A stretch of DNA of 60,381 nt from Micromonospora haikouensis. Lineage in GTDB: Bacteria; Actinomycetota; Actinomycetes; Mycobacteriales; Micromonosporaceae. The notes under the pieces are model-generated. The model ran no database searches. It was not told the DNA's origin and worked only from the letters and a program-made list of their open reading frames with translations. Where the stretch lies: NCBI RefSeq assembly GCF_900091595.1, contig NZ_FMCW01000037.1:1-60381 (forward strand). Reading direction: 5' to 3'. Made by a program: the position numbers and the translations under genes. This document shows, one piece after another, positions 17,527-26,303 of this stretch; positions within the stretch are counted from its first letter, which is position 1; every line of letters begins with the position of its first letter.

Positions 17527-17613
17527 GGTGGCGTGTCCGAGTGGCCTAAGGAGCACGCCTCGAAAGCGTGTGAGGGTTTACGCCCTCCGCGGGTTCAAAT
17601 CCCGCCGCCACCG
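17527..17613 (+). tRNA. tRNA-Ser (anticodon CGA)
   Basis: The 87-nt class II tRNA has an acceptor stem GGTGGCG/CGCCACC, an anticodon stem CACGC/GCGTG with loop CTCGAAA (anticodon CGA, reading UCG), a long variable arm and T-arm GCGGG-TTCAAAT-CCCGC. The discriminator base is G, as expected for serine. The 3' CCA is not encoded. Confidence 0.95.
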
Positions 17614-17619
17614 CTCGTG

Positions 17620-17657
17620 AAACGCCTGGCAGATCCGTGAGGACCTGCCAGGCGTTT
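17620..17657 (+). terminator. Terminator of tRNA-Ser(CGA)
   Basis: The 13-bp perfect stem (17620-17632 with 17645-17657) ends in a short T-run and begins 7 nt after the tRNA. This is a canonical intrinsic terminator. Confidence 0.9.
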
Positions 17658-17774
17658 TGTCTTCCGCCGTCTCCCGCCGTCCGAACGTCGCACAACGGGT
17701 CCGAAAGTCCGTTATCGCCGTCGATCCGGGGCCCCTATCGTGTCGGGACGTAAACACGGAGCGGGGAGAGTCAT

Positions 17775-19427
17775 TTGCGTCGGAGAACTGCAAGCGTGTC
17801 GGTCCTGGCCGTGCTGGCCGGGCTGGCGATCAGTGCCCCCGCCGAGGCGGCGGACATCGGGATCATCACCCGGGAGGGCGTCAGCCTCCAGTACGAGCGG
17901 GTGGCGAAGGCGGTGACCCCGGTGAAGGGGACGGGTGCCACCCGGTCCGACTTCGACGGCGACGGCCGCGACGACCTCGCCGCCACGGGTCAACCCTTCG
18001 AACCCAAGCTGCCCCATTACCCGACCGGGCTGGTCGTCGTGCGCTACTCGTCCGCGCCGCAGGTCGACTACTTCACCGGGGTGCTGCGGGACGTACCCAG
18101 CTGCAGCTGCTTCGGCAGCGCGGTCGTGGCGGGGGACTTCAACGGCGACGGCTACGACGACCTGGCGGTCGGCGACTCGGGCGAGGCGGACCCGCAGAAC
18201 AAGACCTACGCCGGCGGGGTGTGGGTCATCCCGGGCAGCGCCTCGGGCCTGGTGGTCGGCGCGGCGGGCCACTTCAACCAGAGTTCGCCGAACGTGCAGG
18301 GTGAGCCGGAGGACTACGACCAGTTCGGGGCGGTGCTCGCGGCCGGCGACATCAACGGGGACGGCCGCGACGACCTGGCGGTCGGCGCGTACGGGGAGGC
18401 GATCGGGGACAAGGCGGACGCCGGCTCGGTCTACGTCCTGTTCGGCGGGTCGACGGGGCTCACGGCCACCGGCTCGCAGTACTTCCAGCAGGACCAGGCG
18501 GCGGTGCCCGGTGCCGCCGAGCGCAACGACCAGTTCGGCCGTGCCCTCGCGATCGGCAAGGTCAACAAGGACCGGTACGCGGACCTGGTCATCGGCGCAC
18601 CGTGGGAGAACGACGGCGGTGGCGCCAGCGGCAGCGGGCTGGTCACCCTGATGTGGGGGTCGGCCGGCGGTGTCTCCTCCACCGGGGCCACGTCCGTCAC
18701 CGGGGCGGGAGTGCACGCGGCGACGGGCGACCGCTTCACCGTCGCCTGGCACCTGGGCGAGTCGCTCGCCGTCGGCGACGTGAACGGCGACGGGCTGGGC
18801 GAGGTGATCGCCGGGGCACCGAGGGCCCAGACCCCGCAGGACAACGGCGGCCTGATCGCGGTCTTCACGGGTCGCTCCGCCGGCCTGTCCGGCAGCGCGG
18901 TGAAGATCATGACGCAGCGCACGGCCGGTGTGCCGGGAGACCCGGAGTCGTTCGACCGCTTCGGTCTGACGCTCGCGGCCGGCGACGTGACCGGTGACGG
19001 CAAGGCGGACGTGTTGGTCGGCACGCCCGGCGAGGACATCGGTTCCACCACCGACGCCGGCACAGTCACGTTGCTGAAGGGTTCCTCCTCGGGCCTGACC
19101 GGCACCGGGGCGCAGGGCTTCGACCAGAACCACTCGGTGGTGCCGGGCTCGGCCGAGCGCTGGGATCGCTTCGGTGGCACCGTTGCGCTGCTGAACCTCA
19201 ACGGCACCGGCGGGCTGGACGCCGTCGTGGCGTCGGCCGGGGAGGAGGTGGCCGGCGACACGCCCGGATACGCCTCGGGCTCCATCGCCGCGTTCCACGG
19301 CTCCTCCGGTGGGCTCGTGCCGCAGGCCACCTCGTGGAGCGGCGCGTCCCTGCGTACCGATCGCATCTCGCTCCTGAACTACGGGGACCGCATCGCCGGG
19401 CCGCACTGCGGCATCACCGCTATCTGA
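17775..19427 (+). CDS. Secreted FG-GAP/integrin-alpha-like beta-propeller protein (copy 1)
   Basis: The 550-residue protein has a signal peptide ending near AEA at residue 26. About seven repeats follow, each with a calcium-binding loop such as DFDGDGRDD, DFNGDGYDD, DINGDGRDD and DVNGDGLGE. This is the FG-GAP pattern of integrin alpha chains, predicted to fold as a seven-bladed propeller on or outside the cell. The start is an unusual TTG at 17775 with GGGGAG about 7 nt upstream. It is closely similar to the gene at 24344-26020 on the other strand, including an upstream block. Ligand and role are unknown. Confidence 0.85.
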   Translation: MRRRTASVSVLAVLAGLAISAPAEAADIGIITREGVSLQYERVAKAVTPVKGTGATRSDFDGDGRDDLAATGQPFEPKLPHYPTGLVVVRYSSAPQVDYFTGVLRDVPSCSCFGSAVVAGDFNGDGYDDLAVGDSGEADPQNKTYAGGVWVIPGSASGLVVGAAGHFNQSSPNVQGEPEDYDQFGAVLAAGDINGDGRDDLAVGAYGEAIGDKADAGSVYVLFGGSTGLTATGSQYFQQDQAAVPGAAERNDQFGRALAIGKVNKDRYADLVIGAPWENDGGGASGSGLVTLMWGSAGGVSSTGATSVTGAGVHAATGDRFTVAWHLGESLAVGDVNGDGLGEVIAGAPRAQTPQDNGGLIAVFTGRSAGLSGSAVKIMTQRTAGVPGDPESFDRFGLTLAAGDVTGDGKADVLVGTPGEDIGSTTDAGTVTLLKGSSSGLTGTGAQGFDQNHSVVPGSAERWDRFGGTVALLNLNGTGGLDAVVASAGEEVAGDTPGYASGSIAAFHGSSGGLVPQATSWSGASLRTDRISLLNYGDRIAGPHCGITAI

Positions 19428-19432
19428 CCCGT

Positions 19433-19497
19433 CTGGGGCCCGCCACGGGCACGACGAACCGCCCCATGGCGGTGATCGTGCCCGCGCCGGGCCCCAG
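19433..19497 (+). terminator. Large two-step terminator hairpin after FG-GAP copy 1
   Basis: An outer 10-bp stem (19433-19442 with 19488-19497) and an inner 9-bp stem (19446-19454 with 19476-19484) form one long hairpin starting 6 nt after the stop codon. Confidence 0.7.
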
Positions 19498-19585
19498 GGC
19501 TCGGCCCGCCCCGACTCACGTCACGGGGAGGTGGCGTCCCGTTGGGTGAGCCGGTATGCGCCGTCGACCGGCCTCGATACGCGGG

Positions 19586-20623
19586 TCAGCCCTTGATCGA
19601 GTTGGGCACCACGGGGACCGTCACCGACGTGCCCGTGTTCGCGGTGACGTCCGGCACCAGGATCCTGGTGATCTCGATCTCGGGGCGCTGGGTGCGCCTG
19701 GCGATGCTGTCCGTCTCGCGCTGCACGGGGCAGAACGGCAGCCCCAGCCAGTACTTGGCGAAGACGTCCCACGCCGCAAGCTCCTCCCGATTCAGCTTCT
19801 CGACCTCGAGGCCGTCGTCGCCCTTGCCGATGTCCGGCAGGGCCGCCTTGTCGAACGCCTCCGCCAGCAGGACGACCGTCTCGTCGTAGCGGTTGGGGTT
19901 GACGGACCGGCCGAGTCCCCAGTCGTCACGCGTCCGGCTCAGCCGCTCCCGGTCATCGTTGCTGATCTTGTTGTCCTGCTGCTCGCCGAAGAGCAGACCC
20001 CCCTCGTCCTTCCCCGTCCACCAGCTCGCGTAGTAGGCACCCTGGTAGCCCTGGCACAGGTAGCGGTTGCCGTTCGGGTGGACTTCCAGCAGGAAGGTGT
20101 GCACGAACGGGATGGTGCAGTCGAGGAGCAGGATCTGCCCCTGCGGCGGCACCTCCCGAAGAAGCTCCAGCAACCGTTTCCCGGCACCCGAGCCGACCTT
20201 CTCCCGCTTTCCCGACTCGATGCCGCCGACGAAGGTGGGGTGCTTCTTCTTCAGCTCGGACAGGATGTTCTCGGCCGTCTTACCGCAGTTGGCCCAGTTG
20301 ACACTGCCCATCGCCATGTTGAACAGGCCCTCGTTGCGGGACTTCACGACGGTCGTGTTCCTCTCGCCCAGGAACCCGCCGGTCTTCACCCGCATCTGCG
20401 CCGCCCGCACGGCCTGCGGCCAGGAGGGGAACGACTCCTTACCCGCGGGGCCGGACCAGGTGATGAGCTGCGCCAGGATGGCCTGTCGTTCGTGCTCCGC
20501 CAATTCCTCACCGGTCGTCTGCTGATATTGGCCGAACGCCTGCTCGATCTGCTCGGCGTAGGGGTCGAGCGCGCCCGTGACGCTCAGGTCCGGAATCGGA
20601 TTCTTGGCGATGGTCAGCAACAT
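19586..20623 (-). CDS. Protein of unknown function, possible papain-like cysteine peptidase fold
   Basis: The 345-residue protein has no clear family. No signal peptide or membrane segment is visible. The middle has a pattern seen in papain-like and effector domains: SVNWANCGKTAENIL with Cys at about 113, a hydrophobic strand ILLLDC, then FVHTFLLEV with His at about 175 and the aromatic YLCQGYQGAYYASWW. That Cys-His arrangement suggests a cysteine peptidase or acyltransferase fold, but this is inference. The frame opens to 20728; the ATG at 20623 has GAGGAG just upstream, although the spacing is short. It lies just downstream of a NACHT NTPase gene on the same strand with a 112-bp gap, and may share its function. 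Confidence 0.6.
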   Translation of the reverse strand: MLLTIAKNPIPDLSVTGALDPYAEQIEQAFGQYQQTTGEELAEHERQAILAQLITWSGPAGKESFPSWPQAVRAAQMRVKTGGFLGERNTTVVKSRNEGLFNMAMGSVNWANCGKTAENILSELKKKHPTFVGGIESGKREKVGSGAGKRLLELLREVPPQGQILLLDCTIPFVHTFLLEVHPNGNRYLCQGYQGAYYASWWTGKDEGGLLFGEQQDNKISNDDRERLSRTRDDWGLGRSVNPNRYDETVVLLAEAFDKAALPDIGKGDDGLEVEKLNREELAAWDVFAKYWLGLPFCPVQRETDSIARRTQRPEIEITRILVPDVTANTGTSVTVPVVPNSIKG

Positions 20624-20735
20624 CTGCTCCTCGGCGTGATCGTCGACGTCGGAACGACGCCGACACCGAGACGATGCCGCAGGGGGAGACGCGCTGCTGT
20701 CCGAGATCCGCGGTTCTGTTATCCGCAACCCGATC

Positions 20736-22814
20736 TCACGGGCGGGGGAGCATCTGGGCGTCGGACTTGGTCAGCCGGTCGGCGAAGAACTCCAGCAACT
20801 CCCGGTGGACGAAGATGTAGCCGTCGCCGACGTTTTGCAGGAACAGGCACTGCACGGCGTAGTCGAGGAAGGGCCGCAGCGGCCGGGGCAGGACGCTGTC
20901 GCGGGCGAACCGCCGGCGGACCAGCCACTGCTCGGTGAGCGGCCCGAGCGCGACGGCCACCAGCAGGTACGACGCGGCGAACGCTCCGACGACCACCCCG
21001 TACCGGAGGCCGTCGGCACCGGTGCGGGCCAGGCCGACGGGCAGCCCGCCGAGGGCGCCGGTGACGACGCCCAGCAGCGGCGCGCCGGTCGCGGCGAAGC
21101 GGAGCCGCTGCCGAAGGGCGGGGCTCGGGATCTCGCGGCGCGGCGCGCCGCCGGGCGGGCCGATCAGGTAGAGGTCGAACAGCATGGCGCGGGTGAAGGC
21201 CAGGGCGAGCAGGGTGGCCAGCAGCATCCCGAACCAGTGCGCGAAGTCGGCGAGCAGGCCCGGCCAGCCGCGCAGCCCGTCGGTGAGGCCGAAGGCCAGC
21301 CCGACCAGGAGTGCTGCGGCCACGGCCGCCCACCCGACGCCGACGTTGCCGGCCACGTCGCGTAGTTCGTCGGCGGTGTCGGTCACCCAGTTGACCCGGA
21401 GGGGCCGCCGGTCCTCCGGCCGGCGTTCCCGGGAGGCGATCAGTTCGAGGTCGTCGTACTCGTCGCGGACGAGGGCGAGCAGGGTCAGCGTCGCGGCTGC
21501 CAGCCCCACCACGAGGCCGGGCCAACCGATCAGGGCAGCCCCGAGCAGGGTGACCACCCCGCCCACGGCGACGCTGGCCAGCGCCCGGCTGAGCAGGTCG
21601 GCGCTGCGCCCGGCCCAGAACGGCGACCAGGTCGGGGCGACCAGGTCCAGCACGAAGATGGTCTGCTGCCGCTTGCGCAACTGGTGGCCGAGCACCGTCA
21701 GATACTGGACGGCCTGCTCCGGCCGGTACGCCGGGTGCGGGCGGTGCCGCAGCATCGTCTCGACGTACCGGGCGAAGAGGCGGGTGCGGCGACCGCCGGG
21801 GCCGTCGGTCGGGCCGGGACCGTCGGCGTAGGCCAGGCCCATGATGGCGAGCAGCAGGGGCGACCCGGTGAACTCCCACAGGCCCTCGTCGGCGGCGAGG
21901 GCGGCCCGCAGGCCGGCGAGAGCGGGCCCGGAGCGGTCCAGGTACCGCTCGATCTGCGGCCGGGTCAGCGGCTGGATCGTCACCGTGCCGTAGACGGGCA
22001 GGCTGGTGCGGAGCTCCCGGTATTCCGACTCGCGGCAGCAGACCGCGATCGGGGTGAGCGGCTGCCGGGCGTGGAACACGGCGATCGCCGCCGCGCACTC
22101 GTCGCGGCGGGCCGCGACGACCTCGTCGAGGCCGTCGAGCAGGGGCAGGACCGCGCCGGCCTCGATCCACGCGGTCGCCTGCCGGGACGGGATGCCGTAG
22201 CGCTCGGTCAGCTCGGCGGCGAGCCACTGCTCCAGCGGCAGGCGTCGGGTGGCCCACGACGACAGGTTCAGCACCACCGGGATGGGGGCGTCCGGGTCGC
22301 GCCCGGCCCCGTCGACCAGCTCCCGGGCGAGCTCCAGCAGGGTGGTCGTCTTGCCGGAGCCGGGCGCGCCGAGGATCACCACGGCGCGGTCGAGCCGCTC
22401 GAAGAGGCCGGCCACGGACGCGCCCTGGTCGAGGACGCCGGTGAAGCCGTCGCGGTGGGTGGCCCGCAGCGTCCACGGGTACCGCCGGTCGTCGGCCGAC
22501 GCGGTGACGCCGAGCTGGATGCGCGCCTCGCGGTGCAGGGAGCGGTCCAGCACGCTGGTGATCCAGTACCGGCGTACCCGGTCGAGCAGGACCCGGCGGG
22601 CGTGCGCGGCGGCCACGCCGGTGACCGGCGCGGACTCCCGGGCCCGCCGGATCTCGACCACCATCACCGCCACGACCACCACGGCGAGCGCCGGCCAGGC
22701 GAGCCACAGGTGCGGCGTCCACCCGTCGGGCAGCGCCCCGGTGGCGACGTTGGTGACGACGCCCAGCAGGGTCACGCAGACCACCGAGAGGACGACCATG
22801 GTTACCCGACGCAT
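20736..22814 (-). CDS. Membrane-anchored NACHT domain NTPase
   Basis: The 692-residue protein starts with two transmembrane helices at about 5-26 and 36-53. A NACHT (STAND) NTPase module follows: Walker A GAPGSGKTT at about 149-157, LLDGLDEV as the Walker B with the family's small-residue-DE pattern near 224-231, and LTRPQIERYL of the helical bundle. After about residue 420 come several more hydrophobic pairs, then YIFVHRELLEFFAD, the winged-helix end motif of NACHT proteins. There is no separate effector or repeat sensor domain. Bacterial NACHT proteins include antiphage sensors, and multi-helix membrane forms like this are common in actinobacteria but poorly described. Start at the first ATG; a second lies five codons in. 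Confidence 0.85.
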   Translation of the reverse strand: MRRVTMVVLSVVCVTLLGVVTNVATGALPDGWTPHLWLAWPALAVVVVAVMVVEIRRARESAPVTGVAAAHARRVLLDRVRRYWITSVLDRSLHREARIQLGVTASADDRRYPWTLRATHRDGFTGVLDQGASVAGLFERLDRAVVILGAPGSGKTTTLLELARELVDGAGRDPDAPIPVVLNLSSWATRRLPLEQWLAAELTERYGIPSRQATAWIEAGAVLPLLDGLDEVVAARRDECAAAIAVFHARQPLTPIAVCCRESEYRELRTSLPVYGTVTIQPLTRPQIERYLDRSGPALAGLRAALAADEGLWEFTGSPLLLAIMGLAYADGPGPTDGPGGRRTRLFARYVETMLRHRPHPAYRPEQAVQYLTVLGHQLRKRQQTIFVLDLVAPTWSPFWAGRSADLLSRALASVAVGGVVTLLGAALIGWPGLVVGLAAATLTLLALVRDEYDDLELIASRERRPEDRRPLRVNWVTDTADELRDVAGNVGVGWAAVAAALLVGLAFGLTDGLRGWPGLLADFAHWFGMLLATLLALAFTRAMLFDLYLIGPPGGAPRREIPSPALRQRLRFAATGAPLLGVVTGALGGLPVGLARTGADGLRYGVVVGAFAASYLLVAVALGPLTEQWLVRRRFARDSVLPRPLRPFLDYAVQCLFLQNVGDGYIFVHRELLEFFADRLTKSDAQMLPRP

Positions 22815-22949
22815 GCGTCGTCTCTACCGTCCGGCCCGCGTCCGCACAACCCATGATCGGGTACGCGCCGGTCAGGCCGCCTGCGGACGATGGAGCCCTA
22901 GGCTCAGCAGGGACCGTGGCCCCGGTTCAGCGGGAGCCGTGGCCCCGGT

Positions 22950-23552
22950 TCAGCAGGGGCCGTAGCCCTCGGCGAAGAGGCGGCGGGCCCAGTCGGCGTA
23001 CCCGGCGATGATCTTCCGGACCGTGCGGCCGTCGTGCAGGAAGAGGTACGCGCGGTCGCCGCTGCGGGCCAGCAGCCCGTCGAACCGGTACGTCCGCTGT
23101 GGAGCGTCGAGCGGGCTGACCGACCGGTAGCGGGCCCGGACCTCCCCGACCGGCGTGCCGACGCCGATGCCCTGCGGGGTGCGGACGTTGATCCGCTCCG
23201 CCGTGGGGACGGGGTCGTCGAGCCAGAGCAGCACCAGCCGGTCGTCGACGAAGATCGGGCTGACCGCGCCGTGGCCGGCGAGGGTGGGCCCGCACGCGTC
23301 CACGTCGGACGCCAGCATCCCGCGCCGGGCCAGTTCCTCCTCGGTGTCGCCGAACTCGACGTCGGTCAGGCCGTTGAGGTCGACGACCTCGTCGACGGCC
23401 TCGTCTGCTGCCGACCGGCCGGCGTCGGGCGGCGGGCCGGGCGGGCGCGCGTCGCCCCCGGCGTCGACCGGACCCTGTGGACGTACGCCGCTGCCGGCGA
23501 TCGAGGCAGCCGCGAGCAGTGTCGCAATGAAAACGAATTGTCTGAATTTCAT
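22950..23552 (-). CDS. Secreted protein of unknown function
   Basis: The 200-residue protein has a signal peptide (MKFRQFVFIATLLAAASIAG) followed by a Pro/Gly-rich stretch and a compact beta-rich domain. The domain contains two cysteines, one near residue 87 and one at the very C-terminus, which could form a disulfide. GGGGGA lies 5 nt before the ATG. The start overlaps the stop of the upstream gene in an ATGA, so the two are translationally coupled. No family is recognised. Confidence 0.7.
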   Translation of the reverse strand: MKFRQFVFIATLLAAASIAGSGVRPQGPVDAGGDARPPGPPPDAGRSAADEAVDEVVDLNGLTDVEFGDTEEELARRGMLASDVDACGPTLAGHGAVSPIFVDDRLVLLWLDDPVPTAERINVRTPQGIGVGTPVGEVRARYRSVSPLDAPQRTYRFDGLLARSGDRAYLFLHDGRTVRKIIAGYADWARRLFAEGYGPC

Positions 23553-24163
23553 GGAATCCCCCAGTCCACAACGGCCCCGGGGCGCTCAGGTTGCTGCCGA
23601 TCGCCGGATTCCCCGAATTCCCACTCCTCGGCCAGCTCGTCCCAGTAGTCGGCGCTCAGTCCGCGCCGCCCGTGCGCCAGCCAGCCGGCGGTGTTCCGCT
23701 CCAGGTGCAGGCCCAGCTCGGCGAACGGGTCGAGCCACCGCCCCGGCTCCGCGCCGATGCGGGTCAGCGCCGCGTTCAGCGGCCACTGCCCGCGCGGGGC
23801 GTCCAACACGTCGTCGAAGTGCGGCCCCCAGCTCACCGCGCCGCCGAGCCACACCACCGACGCCTGCCGGCCGAGGCCCCCCGAGAACTCCGCCTCCAGA
23901 TAGGCCACCGGCCCCGACCGCGACCACCCGGCGAACAGCCCCGCCAGGGCCGGCGACAGCACCAGCTCGAACGGCTGCTCCGGGCCGGGCTCCCCGGCGG
24001 CGAAGTCCGGCAGCGCCCCGGTCAACTCCTGCACGAGCTGCGGGGTGACCGGCAGCAGCGCGAAGTCCTGCCGCAGCGCGGCGAGCACCGCGTGGTCCAG
24101 GTCGGCCGTCCGCTCGCGGAGCAGCTCGACATCGGCCACCACCGCGCTGAGCTGGTAACTCAT
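23549..24163 (-). CDS. Conserved hypothetical protein
   Basis: This 204-residue soluble protein begins MSYQLSAVVADVELLRE, with GGAGGG 5 nt before the ATG. It is Leu- and Trp-rich with a mostly helical first half and a C-terminal WLAHGRRGLSADYWDELAEE segment. No family is recognised and no membrane or export signal is seen. Its stop codon overlaps the start of the secreted protein gene by 4 bp. A cytoplasmic protein coupled to a secreted one may act as its partner or immunity protein, but this is speculation. Confidence 0.65.
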   Translation of the reverse strand: MSYQLSAVVADVELLRERTADLDHAVLAALRQDFALLPVTPQLVQELTGALPDFAAGEPGPEQPFELVLSPALAGLFAGWSRSGPVAYLEAEFSGGLGRQASVVWLGGAVSWGPHFDDVLDAPRGQWPLNAALTRIGAEPGRWLDPFAELGLHLERNTAGWLAHGRRGLSADYWDELAEEWEFGESGDRQQPERPGAVVDWGIP

Positions 24164-24287
24164 CGGACCCTCCGCCGTCCACAAGCTGTGGATAGAACAT
24201 GTGTACGACCGGGCGTGGCGTGCCGGCGCTGCCCCGGACCGTACCGAACGCGCCCCCTGTGGCCGCCGGGCCGGTGCGGACGTGGAA

Positions 24288-24320
24288 GAAGGGCCGGCCC
24301 CGGGCGGGGGCCGACCCTTC
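24288..24320 (-). terminator. Terminator hairpin after FG-GAP copy 2
   Basis: The 14-bp arms at 24288-24301 and 24307-24320 pair with one mismatch and lie 24 nt past the stop of the FG-GAP gene. Confidence 0.65.
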
Positions 24321-24343
24321 CTCCAGCGCGGGAGGTACCCGGA

Positions 24344-26020
24344 TCAGTAGAACGAGCCGTCGCTCTGCGGCCCGGCGATGCGCAGGCCGAAGCGCTGGGG
24401 CCAGGCGCGGTCGGTGCGCAGCGACGCGCCGCTCCACGAGGTGGTCTGCGGCACGAGCCCGCCGCTGGACCCGAAGAACGAGGCGATCGACCCCGACGGG
24501 TAGCCCGCCGTGTCCGACGCCACCTCCTCGCCGGTCGACGCCACGACGGCGTCCAGCGCGCCGGTGCCGTCGAGGTTCAGCAGCGCGACGGAGGCGCCGA
24601 ACTTGTCCCCACGCTCGGCCGAGCCCGGCACCACCGAGTGGTTCTGGTCGAAGCCCTGCGCCCCGGTGCCCGTGAGGCCCGAGGAGGATCCCTTCAGCAG
24701 GGTGATCATGCCGGCGCTGTCCGTCGAGCCGATGTCCTCGCCGGGCACGCCGACCAGCACGTCCGCCTTGCCGTCGCCGGTCACGTCGCCGACCGCGAGC
24801 GAGCCACCGAAGCGGTCCTCACCCTCGGGGTCGCCCGGCACGCCCGCCGTGCGCTGCGTGATGATCTTTACGGCGCTGGCGGACAGGCCGCCGGACCGGC
24901 CCGTGAACGCGGCGATGAGCCCGCCGGTGATGTCCGGGGTCTGTGCGCTGGGCGCACCGGCGATCACCTCGCCCAGCCCGTCGCCGTTCACGTCGCCTAT
25001 CGCCAGGGCCTCGCCCAGGTACCAGGCGATCGTGAACTCGTCGCCCGTCGCCGGGTGCACCGCCGCGCCGGTCACCGACGTCGCGCCCGTGGTCGACACG
25101 CCGCTCGCCGAGCCCCACATCAGGGTGACCATGCCGCTGCCGTTCCAGGACGTGCCGTCGTTCTCGTGCGGCGCGCCGATGACCAGGTCCGCGTACTTGT
25201 TGTTGTTGACCTTGCCGATCGCGAGCGAGAAGCCGAAGTGGTCGTTGCGCTCGGCCGAGCCCGGCACCGCCGCCTGGTCCTGCTGGAGATACTGGGAGCC
25301 GGTGGCCGTGAGTCCACCCGACCCGCCGAACAGGACGTAGACCGAGCCGGCGTCCGCCTTGTCCCCGATCGCCTCCCCGTACGCGCCGATCGCCAGGTCG
25401 TCGCGGCCGTCCCCGTTGATGTCGCCGCTTGCGAGCGCGCCACCGAACCGGTCGTAGCTCTCCGGCTCACCCTGCACGTTCGGCGAGCTCTGGTTGAAGT
25501 GGCCCGCCGCGCCGACCACCAGGCCCGAGGCGCTGCCCGGGATGACCCAGACCCCGCCCGCGTGGGTCTTGTTGCGCGGGTCCACCTCGTCCGAGTCGCC
25601 GATCACCAGGTCGTCGTAGCCGTCGCCGTTGAAGTCGCCCGCCGCCAGCGCGGTGCCGAAGCAGCCGCAGCCGCCCTCCGACGACAGGACGCCGAAGAAG
25701 TAGTCGACCTGCGGCGCCGACGAGTAGCGCACGACCACCACGCCGGTCGGATACTGGGGCAGATTGGTCTCGAAGGGGTCGCCCGAGGCCGCCAGGTCGT
25801 CGCGGCCGTCGCCGTCGAAGTCGGACCGGGTGGCACCCGTCCCCTTCACCGGGGTCACCGCCTTCGCCACCCGGTGATACTGGAGGGCGATGCCCTCCCG
25901 GGTGATGGTGCCGAACTCGTCGGCCGCCCGCGCGGGCGCACCGACCGCGAGGCCGGCCACCACGGCCAGGGCCGACACACCTGCCGCTGTCTTTCGACGT
26001 GTTGTCATCCGACGCAACAC
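24344..26020 (-). CDS. Secreted FG-GAP/integrin-alpha-like beta-propeller protein (copy 2)
   Basis: The 558-residue protein is a close paralogue of copy 1, with the same order of about seven calcium-loop repeats and the same AVTPVKGTGATRSDFDGDGR block. Long stretches of the DNA are identical, including about 80 bp around that block. The signal peptide ends near AARA or ARA at about residue 33. The start is uncertain: a GTG at 26020, a TTG one codon later (matching copy 1) and an ATG four codons later are all possible behind GCGGGGG. The gene is divergent from the XRE-ImmA/IrrE gene. It is presumed extracellular, with unknown function. Confidence 0.85.
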   Translation of the reverse strand: MLRRMTTRRKTAAGVSALAVVAGLAVGAPARAADEFGTITREGIALQYHRVAKAVTPVKGTGATRSDFDGDGRDDLAASGDPFETNLPQYPTGVVVVRYSSAPQVDYFFGVLSSEGGCGCFGTALAAGDFNGDGYDDLVIGDSDEVDPRNKTHAGGVWVIPGSASGLVVGAAGHFNQSSPNVQGEPESYDRFGGALASGDINGDGRDDLAIGAYGEAIGDKADAGSVYVLFGGSGGLTATGSQYLQQDQAAVPGSAERNDHFGFSLAIGKVNNNKYADLVIGAPHENDGTSWNGSGMVTLMWGSASGVSTTGATSVTGAAVHPATGDEFTIAWYLGEALAIGDVNGDGLGEVIAGAPSAQTPDITGGLIAAFTGRSGGLSASAVKIITQRTAGVPGDPEGEDRFGGSLAVGDVTGDGKADVLVGVPGEDIGSTDSAGMITLLKGSSSGLTGTGAQGFDQNHSVVPGSAERGDKFGASVALLNLDGTGALDAVVASTGEEVASDTAGYPSGSIASFFGSSGGLVPQTTSWSGASLRTDRAWPQRFGLRIAGPQSDGSFY

Positions 26021-26267
26021 AAACCCCCGCTCGTTGTTGGACGCCCCGACACGCTAGGGGGATAGACCAACGCCCATAACCAGGCGAACGGGCAGGTCAG
26101 CCGCCGACCGGGCAGCCCACCCGACCGAACGGCCGACCCGGTCCGTCACTTCAGCGCGACCCGTCGCCGGCGGCGCGCTGTCAGACGCGCACTCCCAGTC
26201 TTCAACTCCGAGATGCTGCGCCGCGTAGCCGTGTGGGTGTGCCCGCCGCTTCGATCATGGCTGTACC

Positions 26268-26302
26268 TGCCGTACGGTCGGCCGATGTTCTAATATCGAA
26301 CA
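26268..26302 (+). promoter_or_regulatory. Leaderless promoter with overlapping inverted-repeat operator
   Basis: TAATAT at 26291-26296 is a near-perfect -10 box, rare in this GC-rich DNA, with a weak -35 (TGCCGT, 26268-26273) 17 bp upstream. Transcription would begin at about 26303-26304, exactly at the GTG start. The -10 box lies inside the inverted repeat TGTTC-7 nt-GAACA (26286-26302). A repressor bound there would block RNA polymerase, which suggests autoregulation by the XRE protein. Confidence 0.7.
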
Positions 26303-26303
26303 C

